From: Oricola thermophila
GTDB lineage: Bacteria; Pseudomonadota; Alphaproteobacteria; Rhizobiales; Rhizobiaceae
Assembly (NCBI RefSeq): GCF_013358405.1
Contig: NZ_CP054836.1
Coordinates: 2,170,001-2,234,000, forward strand
DNA: 64,000 nt
Direction: 5' to 3'
Below are positions 20,353-30,579 of this stretch, in pieces. The position numbers were made by a program, and so were the translations under genes. The notes below the pieces were generated by a model. It did not search any database and was not told the origin of the DNA. It saw nothing but the letters and a program-made list of their open reading frames with translations. Within the stretch, counting starts at the first letter, position 1. Each line of letters opens with the position of its first letter.

Positions 20353-21099
20353 TCAACCGCGATAGCGCCGCCACAGGAATACGCCGACAACCCCGGCGAG
20401 GGCCAGTGCCAGCCCGTACCAGGTCGCCGCATATTGCAGGTGATTGTTGGGCAGGTCGATGTTGGTGACGCCGCCTATCGGCAGGTGCGCCGGGTCGTCG
20501 TACGGTCCCGCGTCCACGAACAACGGCACCACGGTCTCGGCCGCGAGCCCCGCCGCTGCGGTCATCGCGACAATATCCTTCCAGTGATACTGGTTCTTCG
20601 CGATATCGTTTTCCGGCACCAGGAATGACGGCTTCTCGTCGAGCGGCAGGCGGGCGAGCCCTGTCAGTTCCTGCTCGCCGGCCGCCAGGCTTTCCGGACG
20701 CGTCTCCGGCTCCTTGCGGTCATAGGGCACGAAACCGCGGTTGACGAAGAGAATGGCGCCGCCTTCCAGCCTTAGCGGCTGGTAGATGTTCCAGCCGGAA
20801 ACGCCTTTCCAGGTCGACAATACGTGCTGCTCGCCATTGGGCAGGAAGGTGCCTCGCACGGAAACCGGCAGGTATTCGATATCCTCGCCCGCGCGCATCC
20901 TTTCCAGCGCCTCGGCAAGCGGCACCGGGTCCGCGTGGATACGCGCATCTATCGTCGCTAGCAGGTCCTGCTTCCAGGCGAGCCGGCGCACCTGCCAGTT
21001 GCCCAGCGAGACCAGTATGGCGAGCGCGACCAGCGACAGCAGGATCAGCAGCCAGGGGATACCGGTCCGTTCCCTGTGTGTCGCGGTTCGCTCGTTCAA
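20353..21099 (-). CDS. SURF1 family cytochrome oxidase assembly protein
   Basis: A 248-residue inner-membrane protein with two membrane helices: residues about 14-33 ([20 protein letters not shown]) and about 225-243 ([17 protein letters not shown]). Family marks are [25 protein letters not shown] and the closing [14 protein letters not shown]. It aids heme a insertion into oxidase subunit I. The start is TTG with GGGAG 6 bases upstream. An intrinsic terminator separates it from ctaE, so expression may be only partly coupled to the oxidase genes. The DUF983 gene often found between them in rhizobia is absent. Confidence 0.93.
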   Translation of the reverse strand: MNERTATHRERTGIPWLLILLSLVALAILVSLGNWQVRRLAWKQDLLATIDARIHADPVPLAEALERMRAGEDIEYLPVSVRGTFLPNGEQHVLSTWKGVSGWNIYQPLRLEGGAILFVNRGFVPYDRKEPETRPESLAAGEQELTGLARLPLDEKPSFLVPENDIAKNQYHWKDIVAMTAAAGLAAETVVPLFVDAGPYDDPAHLPIGGVTNIDLPNNHLQYAATWYGLALALAGVVGVFLWRRYRG

Positions 21100-21117
21100 G
21101 ACCGTCTCCCGAAAAGA

Positions 21118-21146
21118 GAAGGGGCGATCATGACGACCGCCCCTTC
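21118..21146 (-). terminator. Rho-independent terminator after ctaE
   Basis: A perfect 9-bp stem (GAAGGGGCG with CGCCCCTTC) with an 11-base loop. On the minus strand it is followed by TCTTTTC, giving a short U-rich tail. It sits in the 69-base gap between ctaE and SURF1 and should end or attenuate the oxidase transcript. Confidence 0.75.
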
Positions 21147-21168
21147 GTTCAATCTTCCTGCCCTGTCA

Positions 21169-22044
21169 TTAGTGGGCAATCGGGGCGCCCCAGGAGCCCC
21201 AGACATAGATGACGAAAAACAGGAAAAGCCAGACAACGTCGACGAAGTGCCAGTACCAGGCAGCAGCCTCGAAACCGAAATGCTGCTTCGGCGTGAAGTC
21301 GCCGGCCATCGCACGGATCAGGCAGACGATCAGGAAGATCGTGCCGACGATGACGTGGAAGCCGTGGAACCCGGTCGCCATGAAGAAGGTCGCGCCATAG
21401 AGCGAGCCGGAGAAGGAATACGGCGCATGGGCATATTCGTAGGCCTGAACGCCGGTGAAGATGAGGCCGAGCGCTATGGTGATCGCGAGACCCCATTTCA
21501 GGCCCGAACGGTCGTCGTTCAGCAGCGCGTGGTGGGCCCACGTAACCGTGGTGCCGGAAAGGAGCAGGATCACCGTGTTGTAAAGCGGCAGATGCAGCGG
21601 ATCGAGCACCTCGAGGCCGGCCGGCGGCCAGGTGCCGCCCGTATACTCGAGGCGGGCGAACTGTTGCGCCTCGTCATAGAAGAGGCTGGCGTCGAACACG
21701 GCCCAGAACCATGCCGCGAAGAACATCACCTCCGAGGCGATGAACATGATCATGCCGTAGCGCAGGTGCAGAGAAACCACCTTGGTGTGATGCCCCTGGT
21801 GAGCTTCCTTGATGGTATCGCCCCACCAGCCGAACATCGTGTAGAGCACGATCAGCAGACCGATGAAGAAGGTCCAGGGATTGGACAGCGGAATGCCGAG
21901 CAGGCCGAATTCGTTGCCCTGCACCGCCTGCATCCAGCCGATGCCGCCAATGGCCATCACTAGCGCGCCGATGGATCCGAGAAGCGGCCACGGGCTCGGA
22001 TCGATGATATGATAATCATGATGTTTGGTGTGTGCGTCGGCCAT
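21169..22044 (-). CDS. ctaE: cytochrome c oxidase subunit III
   Basis: A 291-residue protein with seven predicted membrane helices, part of the aa3-type oxidase core. Diagnostic segments are HHDYHIIDPSPWPLLGS at the start, RYGMIMFIASEVMFFAAWFWAFF-like sequence (here AWFWAVFDASL), and TGFHGFHVIVGTIFL followed by GFEAAAWYWHFVDVVWLFLF. The gene starts 14 bases after ctaG in the operon and ends before the terminator at 21118-21146. Confidence 0.97.
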   Translation of the reverse strand: MADAHTKHHDYHIIDPSPWPLLGSIGALVMAIGGIGWMQAVQGNEFGLLGIPLSNPWTFFIGLLIVLYTMFGWWGDTIKEAHQGHHTKVVSLHLRYGMIMFIASEVMFFAAWFWAVFDASLFYDEAQQFARLEYTGGTWPPAGLEVLDPLHLPLYNTVILLLSGTTVTWAHHALLNDDRSGLKWGLAITIALGLIFTGVQAYEYAHAPYSFSGSLYGATFFMATGFHGFHVIVGTIFLIVCLIRAMAGDFTPKQHFGFEAAAWYWHFVDVVWLFLFFVIYVWGSWGAPIAH

Positions 22045-22058
22045 AAGGCTATCCCCGG

Positions 22059-22667
22059 TTATTGTATGGTTTGCGTGACGTCCGCATCCGTGACTGTTTG
22101 CGCAACGGGTTTCGGCTCGTCAACAGGAAAGAAGGTGTAGGACAGGGTGATCGCGGAGATCCCCTCGAGTTCCTCGGAATCTACGATGTCCGGATCGACG
22201 AAGAATACGACCGGCATCTCCATCTCCTCGCCCGGCGCGAGCGTCTGCTCGGTGAAGCAGAAGCACTCCATCTTGTTGAAATAGGCGCCCGCGGCCTGTG
22301 GCGTAACATTGAAGGTCGCCGTACCGGTGACCGTCTGCGAGGTCATGTTCCTGGCCATGTAGGCGATCTGCGTCGTCTCGCCGATCGGAATCGTCACCGA
22401 GCGCTGCAGCGGCCGGAATTCCCAGCCAATGCCGCTGGTATTGGCATCGAAGCGCACGGTGATGTCCCGGTCCAGAACGACGCCGGTCGGTGCATCGGCG
22501 ACCTGCGTCGTGCCGCCATAGCCCGTGACCTGGCAGAACAGGCGGTAGAGGGGGACCGACGCGTAGGCCATGCCGACCATGCCGGCAAAGAAGCCGACGC
22601 AGGCAACGGCAATGACGACGTTCGAGCGCCGGTTGGCTGAAGTGTTGTCCTGCATTGCGTTCGTCAT
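22059..22667 (-). CDS. ctaG: cytochrome c oxidase assembly protein CtaG/Cox11
   Basis: It delivers copper to the CuB site of subunit I. The protein is 202 residues with one N-terminal membrane helix (about 16-38, VVIAVACVGFFAGMVGMAYAS) and a periplasmic domain with the copper-binding CFCF pair in MECFCFTEQ. VPLYRLFCQVTGYGG is the family signature. The ATG at 22667 is chosen where homology starts; there is an in-frame ATG four codons later. Confidence 0.96.
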   Translation of the reverse strand: MTNAMQDNTSANRRSNVVIAVACVGFFAGMVGMAYASVPLYRLFCQVTGYGGTTQVADAPTGVVLDRDITVRFDANTSGIGWEFRPLQRSVTIPIGETTQIAYMARNMTSQTVTGTATFNVTPQAAGAYFNKMECFCFTEQTLAPGEEMEMPVVFFVDPDIVDSEELEGISAITLSYTFFPVDEPKPVAQTVTDADVTQTIQ

Positions 22668-22680
22668 GTTCACGCGATCC

Positions 22681-22845
22681 TCAAAACGGCCGGTCGAGAA
22701 TGGCGACGCCCATCTTGGCCCACGAGCCGACGTATACGATGATGGCGAATGCCGCCAGCACCACGCCGATGGCGATGGAGCGCCGGCGCTGGGCCTTCTT
22801 CTGGGCATCAGTCAACTGGACCAATTCGGGCTTGTTCTCGTTCAT
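22681..22845 (-). CDS. CoxF-like small membrane protein
   Basis: A 54-residue protein between ctaB and ctaG, in the usual position of CoxF. It has a charged N-terminus (KPELVQLTDAQKKAQRRR) and a single membrane helix (about residues 23-43). Proteins at this locus are associated with oxidase assembly, but a precise role is not proven. The start lies 5 bases after the ctaB stop and the stop is 13 bases before ctaG, as expected of an operon member. Confidence 0.85.
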   Translation of the reverse strand: MNENKPELVQLTDAQKKAQRRRSIAIGVVLAAFAIIVYVGSWAKMGVAILDRPF

Positions 22846-22850
22846 TGCCC

Positions 22851-23780
22851 TCACCAGCCCATGACGCGGGAGACCAGCGCCTCGCCAAGCAGCACCGAGA
22901 ACAGCGCGGCCAGATAGACCAGCGAGAAGCCGAACAGCTTCTTGGCCGGCACCATGGTCGCGTCGCCGTCCTCCATGCGCCAGACCGCCCATGCATGGCG
23001 CAGGAAGTTCGCGCCGAGCAGGATCGCGATCGCGCCGTAGACGGGGCTCGCGAATCCGAGCGGCCAAGGCAGAACGGCCACGCTGGCCAGCACCACGGAA
23101 TAGATCAGGATCTGGAGCTTCGTATGGCGCTCGCCGGCGACATTCGGCAGCATCGGCACATTGGCCATGTCGTAGTCGCGCAGCTTGAACAGCGCCAGCG
23201 CCCAGAAGTGCGGCGGCGTCCACAGGAATATGATCAGGAAAAGGATCACGCTCTCGAGCGAGACCGAGCCGGTCACCGCCGCCCATCCGATCATGGGCGG
23301 GAACGCGCCAGCGGCACCGCCGATCACGATGTTCTGCGGCGTGGAGCGCTTCAGCCACATCGTGTAGATCACGGCATAGAAGAAGATGGTGAAGGCCAGC
23401 AGGCCGCCCGCGGCCCAGTTGGTCAGGATGCCGAGCGTCATCACCGCGAATGCGGAAAGGGTCAGACCGAAGGCGAGCGCCTCGCCGCGGGTGATCCGGC
23501 CGGCCGGAATCGGACGCTTGCTTGTGCGGGACATCACCGCATCGATATCCGCGTCGTACCACATGTTGAGCGCGCCGGACGCGCCGCCGCCCACCGCGAT
23601 GGAGAGGATCGCGATCGCCGCCGTCAACGGGTGGATCTCGCCGGGCGCGATCATCATGCCGACGAAAGCGGTAAAGACGACAAGCGACATCACCCGCGGC
23701 TTGAGAAGCGCGAAGTAATCGCCGGGCAGCGCCTCGGAAACGCGGACCTCGTTGCTCTCGATGTTGTCGACCAACGCCAT
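22851..23780 (-). CDS. ctaB: protoheme IX farnesyltransferase (heme o synthase)
   Basis: It farnesylates heme b to heme o, the precursor of heme a. The 309-residue UbiA-family membrane protein has about nine helices. The prenyl-diphosphate/Mg motif is [19 protein letters not shown] near residues 72-90, and the second aspartate-rich loop region [13 protein letters not shown] is near 200-212. [15 protein letters not shown] at the start is typical. It is followed at 5 bases by the CoxF-like gene; a hairpin lies between it and ctaD. Confidence 0.97.
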   Translation of the reverse strand: MALVDNIESNEVRVSEALPGDYFALLKPRVMSLVVFTAFVGMMIAPGEIHPLTAAIAILSIAVGGGASGALNMWYDADIDAVMSRTSKRPIPAGRITRGEALAFGLTLSAFAVMTLGILTNWAAGGLLAFTIFFYAVIYTMWLKRSTPQNIVIGGAAGAFPPMIGWAAVTGSVSLESVILFLIIFLWTPPHFWALALFKLRDYDMANVPMLPNVAGERHTKLQILIYSVVLASVAVLPWPLGFASPVYGAIAILLGANFLRHAWAVWRMEDGDATMVPAKKLFGFSLVYLAALFSVLLGEALVSRVMGW

Positions 23781-23843
23781 GGGTGACTTGCCGATCTCTG
23801 CCTTGTCGTAACCTGTTCCGGCCCGCCTGCGGGCCGTGTTGCG

Positions 23844-23874
23844 CGGCTGCCCGGAGCGATGCGCCGGGCAGCCG
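23844..23874 (-). terminator. 11-bp perfect hairpin between ctaD and ctaB
   Basis: CGGCTGCCCGG pairs perfectly with CCGGGCAGCCG across a 9-base loop. A second small palindrome (GGCCCGCCTGCGGGCC, 23819-23834) follows it on the minus strand. No T-run is present, so it is more likely a partial terminator or an RNA-stabilising element that lowers ctaB relative to ctaD than a full stop. Confidence 0.5.
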
Positions 23875-23897
23875 TATCCCTGTCTCGCTTGCGCCGT

Positions 23898-25556
<1,659 letters not shown>

Positions 25557-25591
25557 TCAAATGCTCCTCGAATAATTCCTGCGGACCGCCG

Positions 25592-26476
25592 TCACTCGGC
25601 GGAGGCCAGCTTCCGCTGCGAATCGATCGCAGCCATCAACATGCGGTTGGCTTCCTCGACATCGTCGCGGGCGGCAGCCAGCCAGCTGTCATACTGTTCG
25701 CGCGAGACGGCGCGCACGGCGATCGGCATGAAGGCATGATCCTTGCCGCACAGTTCCGAGCACTGCCCGTAATAGATGCCCTCCTGCTCGACATTGAACC
25801 ACGTCTCGTTCAGGCGGCCGGGCACGGCGTCCATCTTGACGCCGAATGCGGGCATCGCCCAGGAGTGAAGCACATCGCCGGCGGTGACCAGCAGGCGCAC
25901 GGTCGTGTTGACGGGAACGACGATCTCGTTGTCGACGGCGAGCAGGCGCGGATAGACGGCCTTGTCCTCCTTGCCGTATTCGGCACGGTCCTCGTCGGTG
26001 AGCAGGAGCGCGTCGAAGGAGACGTCCTCGCCCTCCTCGCCCTGATACTCGTAACCCCAGTACCACTGGTAGCCGGTCGCCTTGATGGTGATCTCCGGCT
26101 CGGTCGGCGGCGTGTACTGCGCCGTGAGAAGCTGGAAGGACGGAACCGCGAACATCAGCAGGATCAGCACCGGCCCGACGGTCCAGATGACCTCGATCAT
26201 CGTGTTGTGGCTGGTCCGCGACGGATTCGGATTGGCGCGCTTGTTGAAGCGCACGATCACGAACAGCAGCAGACCGAGGACCAGAAGCACGATCGGAACG
26301 AGGAACCAGAGCGTGTAGGTCTCGAACCAGCGGATCTCGTGCATGATGCCGGTTGCGGCTGGCTGCAGAGTGACCTGCCAAGGCTGCGGCTGGGCCGCCA
26401 TGGCAGCGCCGGCCGAAGCTGCTGATACGATGGAAAGAATGCCTGCCAACCAGGCCGATTTTTTCAGCACGTTCAT
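25592..26476 (-). CDS. ctaC: cytochrome c oxidase subunit II
   Basis: A 294-residue protein with a signal sequence (about 1-28), two membrane helices (about 55-80 and 95-115) and the periplasmic CuA domain. The CuA ligands are complete in CSELCGKDHAFM (C-x3-C-x3-H-x2-M) plus the upstream His in DVLHSWAMP; YQWYWGYEY is the aromatic patch used for electron entry. The ATG at 26476 has GGGAG only one base away. The GTG two codons later (26470) has ideal spacing and may be the real start. An FNR/FixK-like box lies 55 bases upstream. Confidence 0.96.
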   Translation of the reverse strand: MNVLKKSAWLAGILSIVSAASAGAAMAAQPQPWQVTLQPAATGIMHEIRWFETYTLWFLVPIVLLVLGLLLFVIVRFNKRANPNPSRTSHNTMIEVIWTVGPVLILLMFAVPSFQLLTAQYTPPTEPEITIKATGYQWYWGYEYQGEEGEDVSFDALLLTDEDRAEYGKEDKAVYPRLLAVDNEIVVPVNTTVRLLVTAGDVLHSWAMPAFGVKMDAVPGRLNETWFNVEQEGIYYGQCSELCGKDHAFMPIAVRAVSREQYDSWLAAARDDVEEANRMLMAAIDSQRKLASAE

Positions 26477-26797
26477 ACTCCCAATTCTCAGGCAGCCGAG
26501 TACGCGACTGCTCCGGGCAGCCGCCCGTCTTTGACCTGTATCAATCACAACCCGCATTTGCGCGCAACTGGGACCCTGGTCGAAGCCGCGCGCCAGTTTT
26601 GCATGCATGGCAGTTTTCCGGGCTAATTGACCGATTCTGCGGATTTGCCAAGCCGGACCGCGACAAAAAATCGCAATCGCCCCGTTTTTGCCCGGAAAGG
26701 ATGTGTGTAGCCTGCCCCGCCATGCATATCTTTTTGCCGCAACCCTGCGTAATAGTTGTGCACCCCTGATTCGAACATCAGAACCGGTATCCGTCCC
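26477..26797. other. divergent promoter region of ctaC and the IalB-like gene (about 320 bp)
   Basis: This gap separates the minus-strand oxidase operon from the plus-strand IalB-like gene. It contains the FNR/FixK-like box at 26531-26544 and scattered AT-richer patches. No RNA gene or protein-coding frame with a ribosome site is evident. Confidence 0.6.
26531..26544. promoter_or_regulatory. candidate FNR/FixK-family box upstream of ctaC
   Basis: TTGAC-CTGT-ATCAA fits the FNR/FixK half-site pattern TTGAY-N4-RTCAA exactly. It is centred about 61 bases upstream of the ctaC start. Whether it activates or represses depends on the promoter position, which is not known. Control of the low-affinity aa3 oxidase by an oxygen-responsive regulator would be reasonable. 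Confidence 0.55.
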
Positions 26798-27319
26798 ATG
26801 AGCCTCAAAGCCTGCCTCGCCATCGGTGCAGCCACAGCCATCACCCTCCTGACCGCCATGCTGGCCGCCCCCCTGCCCGCCCAGGCACAGCAGGGTGCCG
26901 TCCGCGCCACGCACGGCGCCTGGTCGATCGTCTGCGACGTCCCGCCGGGCGCATCGGCCGAGCAATGCGTGCTCATGCAGAACGTCGTCGCGGCCGACCG
27001 CGAGGAATTCGGCCTTTCCGTCGTGGTCCTGAAGACGGCGGACAAGAAGGCGCAGATCCTGCGCGTGCTCGCGCCGCTGGGCGTGCTGCTTCCGAACGGC
27101 CTCGGTCTCAACATCGACGGCAACGATATCGGCCGGGCCTATTTCGTGCGCTGCTTCACCGACGGCTGCTATGCCGAGGTGATCCTCGAGGAAACGCTGA
27201 TCAAGAGCCTGTCCGAAGGCAAGAACGCCACCTTCTACGTGTTCCAGACGCCGGAGGAAGGCATAGGCATCTCCGTCGACCTCGACGGCTTCGCGGACGG
27301 CTACAAGGCGCTGCCCTGA
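26798..27319 (+). CDS. IalB-family (invasion-associated locus B) periplasmic protein
   Basis: A 173-residue secreted protein. The signal peptide spans about residues 1-32 (ending PAQAQQ). The mature domain has the family pattern THGAWSIVCD...EQCVLMQ, VLAPLGVLLPNGLGLNIDG, FVRCFTDGCYAEV, with two conserved cysteine pairs. IalB is named from Bartonella, where it aids erythrocyte invasion, but the family is widespread in free-living rhizobia with unknown function. The ATG at 26798 is chosen over an upstream GTG that would precede the signal peptide. Confidence 0.9.
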   Translation: MSLKACLAIGAATAITLLTAMLAAPLPAQAQQGAVRATHGAWSIVCDVPPGASAEQCVLMQNVVAADREEFGLSVVVLKTADKKAQILRVLAPLGVLLPNGLGLNIDGNDIGRAYFVRCFTDGCYAEVILEETLIKSLSEGKNATFYVFQTPEEGIGISVDLDGFADGYKALP

Positions 27320-27386
27320 CAAGGGGCCGCACGAGGATCGCCCGATGTGTTAGGATTGCGGCACTTCCCGGCGGGAGGAGCTGCAA

Positions 27387-28409
27387 ATGGCATTCTACCA
27401 CGACCTCAAGAGATATCGCGCGGAAGATGCCGACTGGATCGCGCGGCATCTGCTCGACCTGCGCAGGGATCTCGACGCCGCCATCGTCAGCAGGCGACAC
27501 CCCAATTCGCTGATCGTCGGATCGTGGAACATCCGCGCCTTCGACGGCGGCAGGCCCAGGCGCGACGAGAGCTATCACTACATCGCGGAGATCATCGACA
27601 AGTTCGACATCTGCGCAATCCAGGAAATCAAGCCCGACCTCGAACCGCTGCGCAGGCTGGTTCGCCTTCTCGGTCCGAGCTGGGACTATTTCGTGACCGA
27701 CGTGACCTCGGGCGGACCGGGCAACAGCGAACGGATGGCCTTTCTCTACAACACAAACCGCGTGATCTTCAGGAACCTGATCGGAGAACTGGTCGTCGCG
27801 CGCGACCAGCTGATAGAGGGCGAGCAGATTTCGCGGACGCCCTTCTTCGCCTCGTTCCAGGCAAGCTGGTTCCGCTTCACGCTGTGCAGTGCGCACATCG
27901 CCTTCAAGGGGCGCGACGGGCTGTCCAGCGACGAGCTGCGCACCCGCGAGATCTCGCTGATCGCCAACGCGCTGCGGCAGCGCGCCAGGCAGGAGGACGA
28001 GGTCTACATCTTCCTTGGCGACATGAATATCGACAGCCCCGACGACCCGACCATGCGGGCACTGGCGGATGCCGGTTTCACTACGCCGCTGTTCGGTCCG
28101 ACCAATCTTGCCGGCAACAGGCATTTCGACCAGATCGCCTATTCCGGCGAGGGCCGGCGCACGACCATCCTGTCCTCCGGCAAGTTCGACTGGCGGAGCG
28201 CCGTCTACAGGCCGGACGAGGCCGCGCACTACCGGCCGATCGCGGAGAAAATGCGCGGCGAGCCATACGCGAACTGGGACCGCTCCTACCGGGACTGGAC
28301 GACACACGAGATGTCTGACCACCTGCCCATCTGGATCGAGCTCATGGTCGACTATTCCGACGACTACCTGAAACGCTTCGTCGCCGGGGCGGAGCCGGAA
28401 ATCGGCTAG
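27387..28409 (+). CDS. endonuclease/exonuclease/phosphatase (EEP) family protein
   Basis: A 340-residue DNase I-like fold protein. Catalytic landmarks are GSWNIRAFDG (Asn, about residue 48), AIQEIKP (metal Glu near 78), CSAHIAFKG (His), FLGDMNID (Asp/Asn near 211-213) and EMSDHLPIWIE (Asp-His near 312-313). The substrate could be nucleic acid, a phospholipid or phosphoinositide; the family does not decide it. There is no signal peptide. GGAGG precedes the ATG by 8 bases. Confidence 0.88.
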   Translation: MAFYHDLKRYRAEDADWIARHLLDLRRDLDAAIVSRRHPNSLIVGSWNIRAFDGGRPRRDESYHYIAEIIDKFDICAIQEIKPDLEPLRRLVRLLGPSWDYFVTDVTSGGPGNSERMAFLYNTNRVIFRNLIGELVVARDQLIEGEQISRTPFFASFQASWFRFTLCSAHIAFKGRDGLSSDELRTREISLIANALRQRARQEDEVYIFLGDMNIDSPDDPTMRALADAGFTTPLFGPTNLAGNRHFDQIAYSGEGRRTTILSSGKFDWRSAVYRPDEAAHYRPIAEKMRGEPYANWDRSYRDWTTHEMSDHLPIWIELMVDYSDDYLKRFVAGAEPEIG

Positions 28410-28502
28410 GCCCCGCCGGCATTCGGTGCGCGGCTGACGCGCGGGCGGTTGTCGCGCCGCTTTCCGCCGCCTAAATGAGACGGCGACACGAAAGGACTTG
28501 CA

Positions 28503-29930
28503 ATGCCCGCCGATAACGTTCCCGACCTCATCAATTCCTTCGATGTGCCGAAGGAGACACTGCAAGGCATCGTCGGCGAGACGCTGGCCAAGGCCGACGA
28601 CGGGGAGCTGTTCGTCGAGCACCGGGAGAGCGAGAACCTCCTGTTCGACAACGGCCGCCTCAAGACCGGCTCCTTCAACACCGGCCGCGGCTTCGGCCTG
28701 CGCGCGGTCGCCGGCGAGGCCGTCGGCTATGCCGAATCCGGCGAACTCTCGCTCGGCGCACTGAAGCGGGCCGCCGATGCCGTCGGCGCCGTCACCAGGG
28801 GTTATTCCGGCAAATACGATGCCGCGCCGCAGGGCACCAATCGCAGGCTCTACGGCGACGCCAACCCGATCGGCGAGCCGTCCTTCGAGGAGAAGGTGAA
28901 GCTGCTGACCGAAATCGATGCCTACCTGCGCGGCAAGGACCCGCGCGTGCGCCAGGTCACCGCCTCGCTGGCCGCATCGTGGCAGGTGGTGGAGATCCTG
29001 CGCGCCGACGGCCATTTCGCCAAGGACATCCGGCCGCTGACCCGCATCAACATCTCCGTCGTGGTCGGGGACGGCGACCGCCAGGAAACCGGCTCGCACG
29101 GCATGGGCGGCAGGCAGGCATTCGGGGATTTCATCGCCGCGGACGCGTGGCGGGCCGGTGCCGACGAGGCGCTGCGGCAGGCTCTCGTCAATCTCGACGC
29201 GAAGCCGGCTCCGGCCGGCACCTTGGACATCGTGCTCGGGGCCGGCTGGCCGGGCGTCATGCTGCACGAGGCCGTGGGGCACGGGCTGGAAGGCGACTTC
29301 AACCGCAAGGGAACCTCCGCCTTCGCCGGGCTGATGGGCCAGCAGGTGGCAGCGAAGGGCGTCACGGTAGTCGACGACGGCACCATCGAGAACCGGCGCG
29401 GCTCGCTCTCCATCGACGACGAGGGCACGCCGTCGGGCTACAATGTGCTGATCGAGGACGGCAAGCTCGTCGGCTACATGCAGGACCGGCAGAACGCGCG
29501 GCTGATGGGCGTGAAGCCGACCGGCAACGGACGCCGCGAATCCTATGCGCACGTGCCGATGCCGCGCATGACCAATACATACATGCTGGGCGGCGACCAC
29601 ACGCCGGACGAGATCATCGCCTCGGTGAAGAAGGGCATCTACGCCGTCTCCTTCGGCGGCGGCCAGGTCGACATCACCTCCGGCAAGTTCGTGTTCGGCT
29701 GCACCGAGGCCTACATGATCGAGAACGGCAAGGTCACCCACCCGGTCAAGGGCGCCATGCTGATCGGCAACGGGCCGGAGGCCATGCACCGTGTCTCGAT
29801 GATCGGCAACGACATGAAGCTCGACACGGGAATCGGCATGTGCGGCAAGGCCGGCCAGGGCGTGCCCGTCGGCGTCGGCCAGCCGCATCTGCGCATGGAC
29901 GCCATGACGGTGGGCGGAACGGAGCGATAG
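28503..29930 (+). CDS. tldD: metalloprotease TldD
   Basis: A 475-residue subunit that in E. coli pairs with TldE/PmbA and degrades unfolded peptides, matures microcin B17 and cleaves CcdA. The zinc motif HEAVGHGLEGDF starts near residue 255 (HExxxH), with the distal cysteine in FVFGCTEAYMIENG. The N-terminal SERENLLFDNGRLKTGSF-like region is normal. No tldE is nearby, as is usual since the two genes are often unlinked. Confidence 0.96.
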   Translation: MPADNVPDLINSFDVPKETLQGIVGETLAKADDGELFVEHRESENLLFDNGRLKTGSFNTGRGFGLRAVAGEAVGYAESGELSLGALKRAADAVGAVTRGYSGKYDAAPQGTNRRLYGDANPIGEPSFEEKVKLLTEIDAYLRGKDPRVRQVTASLAASWQVVEILRADGHFAKDIRPLTRINISVVVGDGDRQETGSHGMGGRQAFGDFIAADAWRAGADEALRQALVNLDAKPAPAGTLDIVLGAGWPGVMLHEAVGHGLEGDFNRKGTSAFAGLMGQQVAAKGVTVVDDGTIENRRGSLSIDDEGTPSGYNVLIEDGKLVGYMQDRQNARLMGVKPTGNGRRESYAHVPMPRMTNTYMLGGDHTPDEIIASVKKGIYAVSFGGGQVDITSGKFVFGCTEAYMIENGKVTHPVKGAMLIGNGPEAMHRVSMIGNDMKLDTGIGMCGKAGQGVPVGVGQPHLRMDAMTVGGTER

Positions 29931-30005
29931 GCCCGCGGCCTGCAGACAGTTTTCCGGATTGTGTCCGCAACACCGTTTCCGCCTTGCAGTCGCCCCTCCC
30001 CGACA

Positions 30006-30029
30006 TCATATTCCGGAACAGGAATATGA
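30006..30029. promoter_or_regulatory. 24-bp perfect palindrome upstream of the DUF302 gene
   Basis: TCATATTCC and GGAATATGA form a perfect 9-bp inverted repeat around a 6-base centre, 17 bases before the start codon. It contains ATTC-N8-GAAT, which, as I recall, is the recognition pattern of the sulfide-responsive ArsR-family repressor SqrR. The position suits a repressor operator covering the transcription start. A translational hairpin is an alternative. Confidence 0.6.
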
Positions 30030-30045
30030 AACCAGGAGACGCGCC

Positions 30046-30435
30046 ATGAGCTACACGATCGACCGTACCATCACCGGCGAGGACTTCGAAACGGTCGTCG
30101 GGCGCGTCCGCGCCGCGCTCGCGGACAAGGGCTTCGGCGTGCTCACCGAGATCGACGTCAAGGCGACCATGAAAAAGAAGATCGACGTCGACATGGACGA
30201 CTACCTGATTCTCGGCGCCTGCAATCCGAAGATGGCCAACGAGGCCATCAAGCTGGAACCGCGCGTCGGCGCGATGCTTCCCTGCAACGTTATCGTGCGA
30301 AAGACCGGCGAAAGGGAGGTCGCGGTCTCTGCCGTCGATCCGGTCGCCTCGATGCAGGCGATCCCGAACGATACGCTGAAAGACGTCGCGGCGCAGGTGA
30401 AGGAAATGCTCGCCGGCGCGGTGGACGCGATATGA
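30046..30435 (+). CDS. DUF302 domain protein
   Basis: A 129-residue cytoplasmic protein with the DUF302 pattern: TITGEDFETVVGRVRAALADKGFGVLTEIDV, KIDVDMDDYLILGACNPKMANEAI and EPRVGAMLPCNVIV. Family members are often encoded beside sulfur-oxidation and sulfide-responsive genes; some are secreted or fused to heme or thioredoxin modules, but the function is not defined. Strong ribosome site AGGAGA 7 bases before the ATG. A perfect palindrome lies immediately upstream. Confidence 0.9.
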   Translation: MSYTIDRTITGEDFETVVGRVRAALADKGFGVLTEIDVKATMKKKIDVDMDDYLILGACNPKMANEAIKLEPRVGAMLPCNVIVRKTGEREVAVSAVDPVASMQAIPNDTLKDVAAQVKEMLAGAVDAI

Positions 30436-30503
30436 CGGCCGATGTGCCGCAATACCCGTTGACCTCCGCACGCGGGCGGCTTATATGCCCGTTCTCCGCG
30501 TAC

Positions 30504-30579
30504 GCTCCCATCGTCTAGCGGTCCAGGACGCCGCCCTCTCACGGCGGAAACACGGGTTCGAGTCCCGTTGGGAGTGCCA
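30504..30579 (+). tRNA. tRNA-Glu (CTC)
   Basis: A 76-nt cloverleaf with acceptor GCTCCCA / TGGGAGT (G-U closing pair), D-stem and AGCGGTCC loop, anticodon stem CCGCC/GGCGG with loop CTCTCAC (anticodon CTC at 30538-30540), TTCGAGT T-loop, discriminator G and encoded CCA. A short T-run (30586-30589) follows. Confidence 0.95.

Noticed and set aside
27201..29888. 895-codon antisense frame over the EEP-family and tldD genes
   Set aside because: It spans two clearly conserved genes, has no homology I recognise, and shows shadow-frame composition rich in Val, Asp, Gly and Arg.
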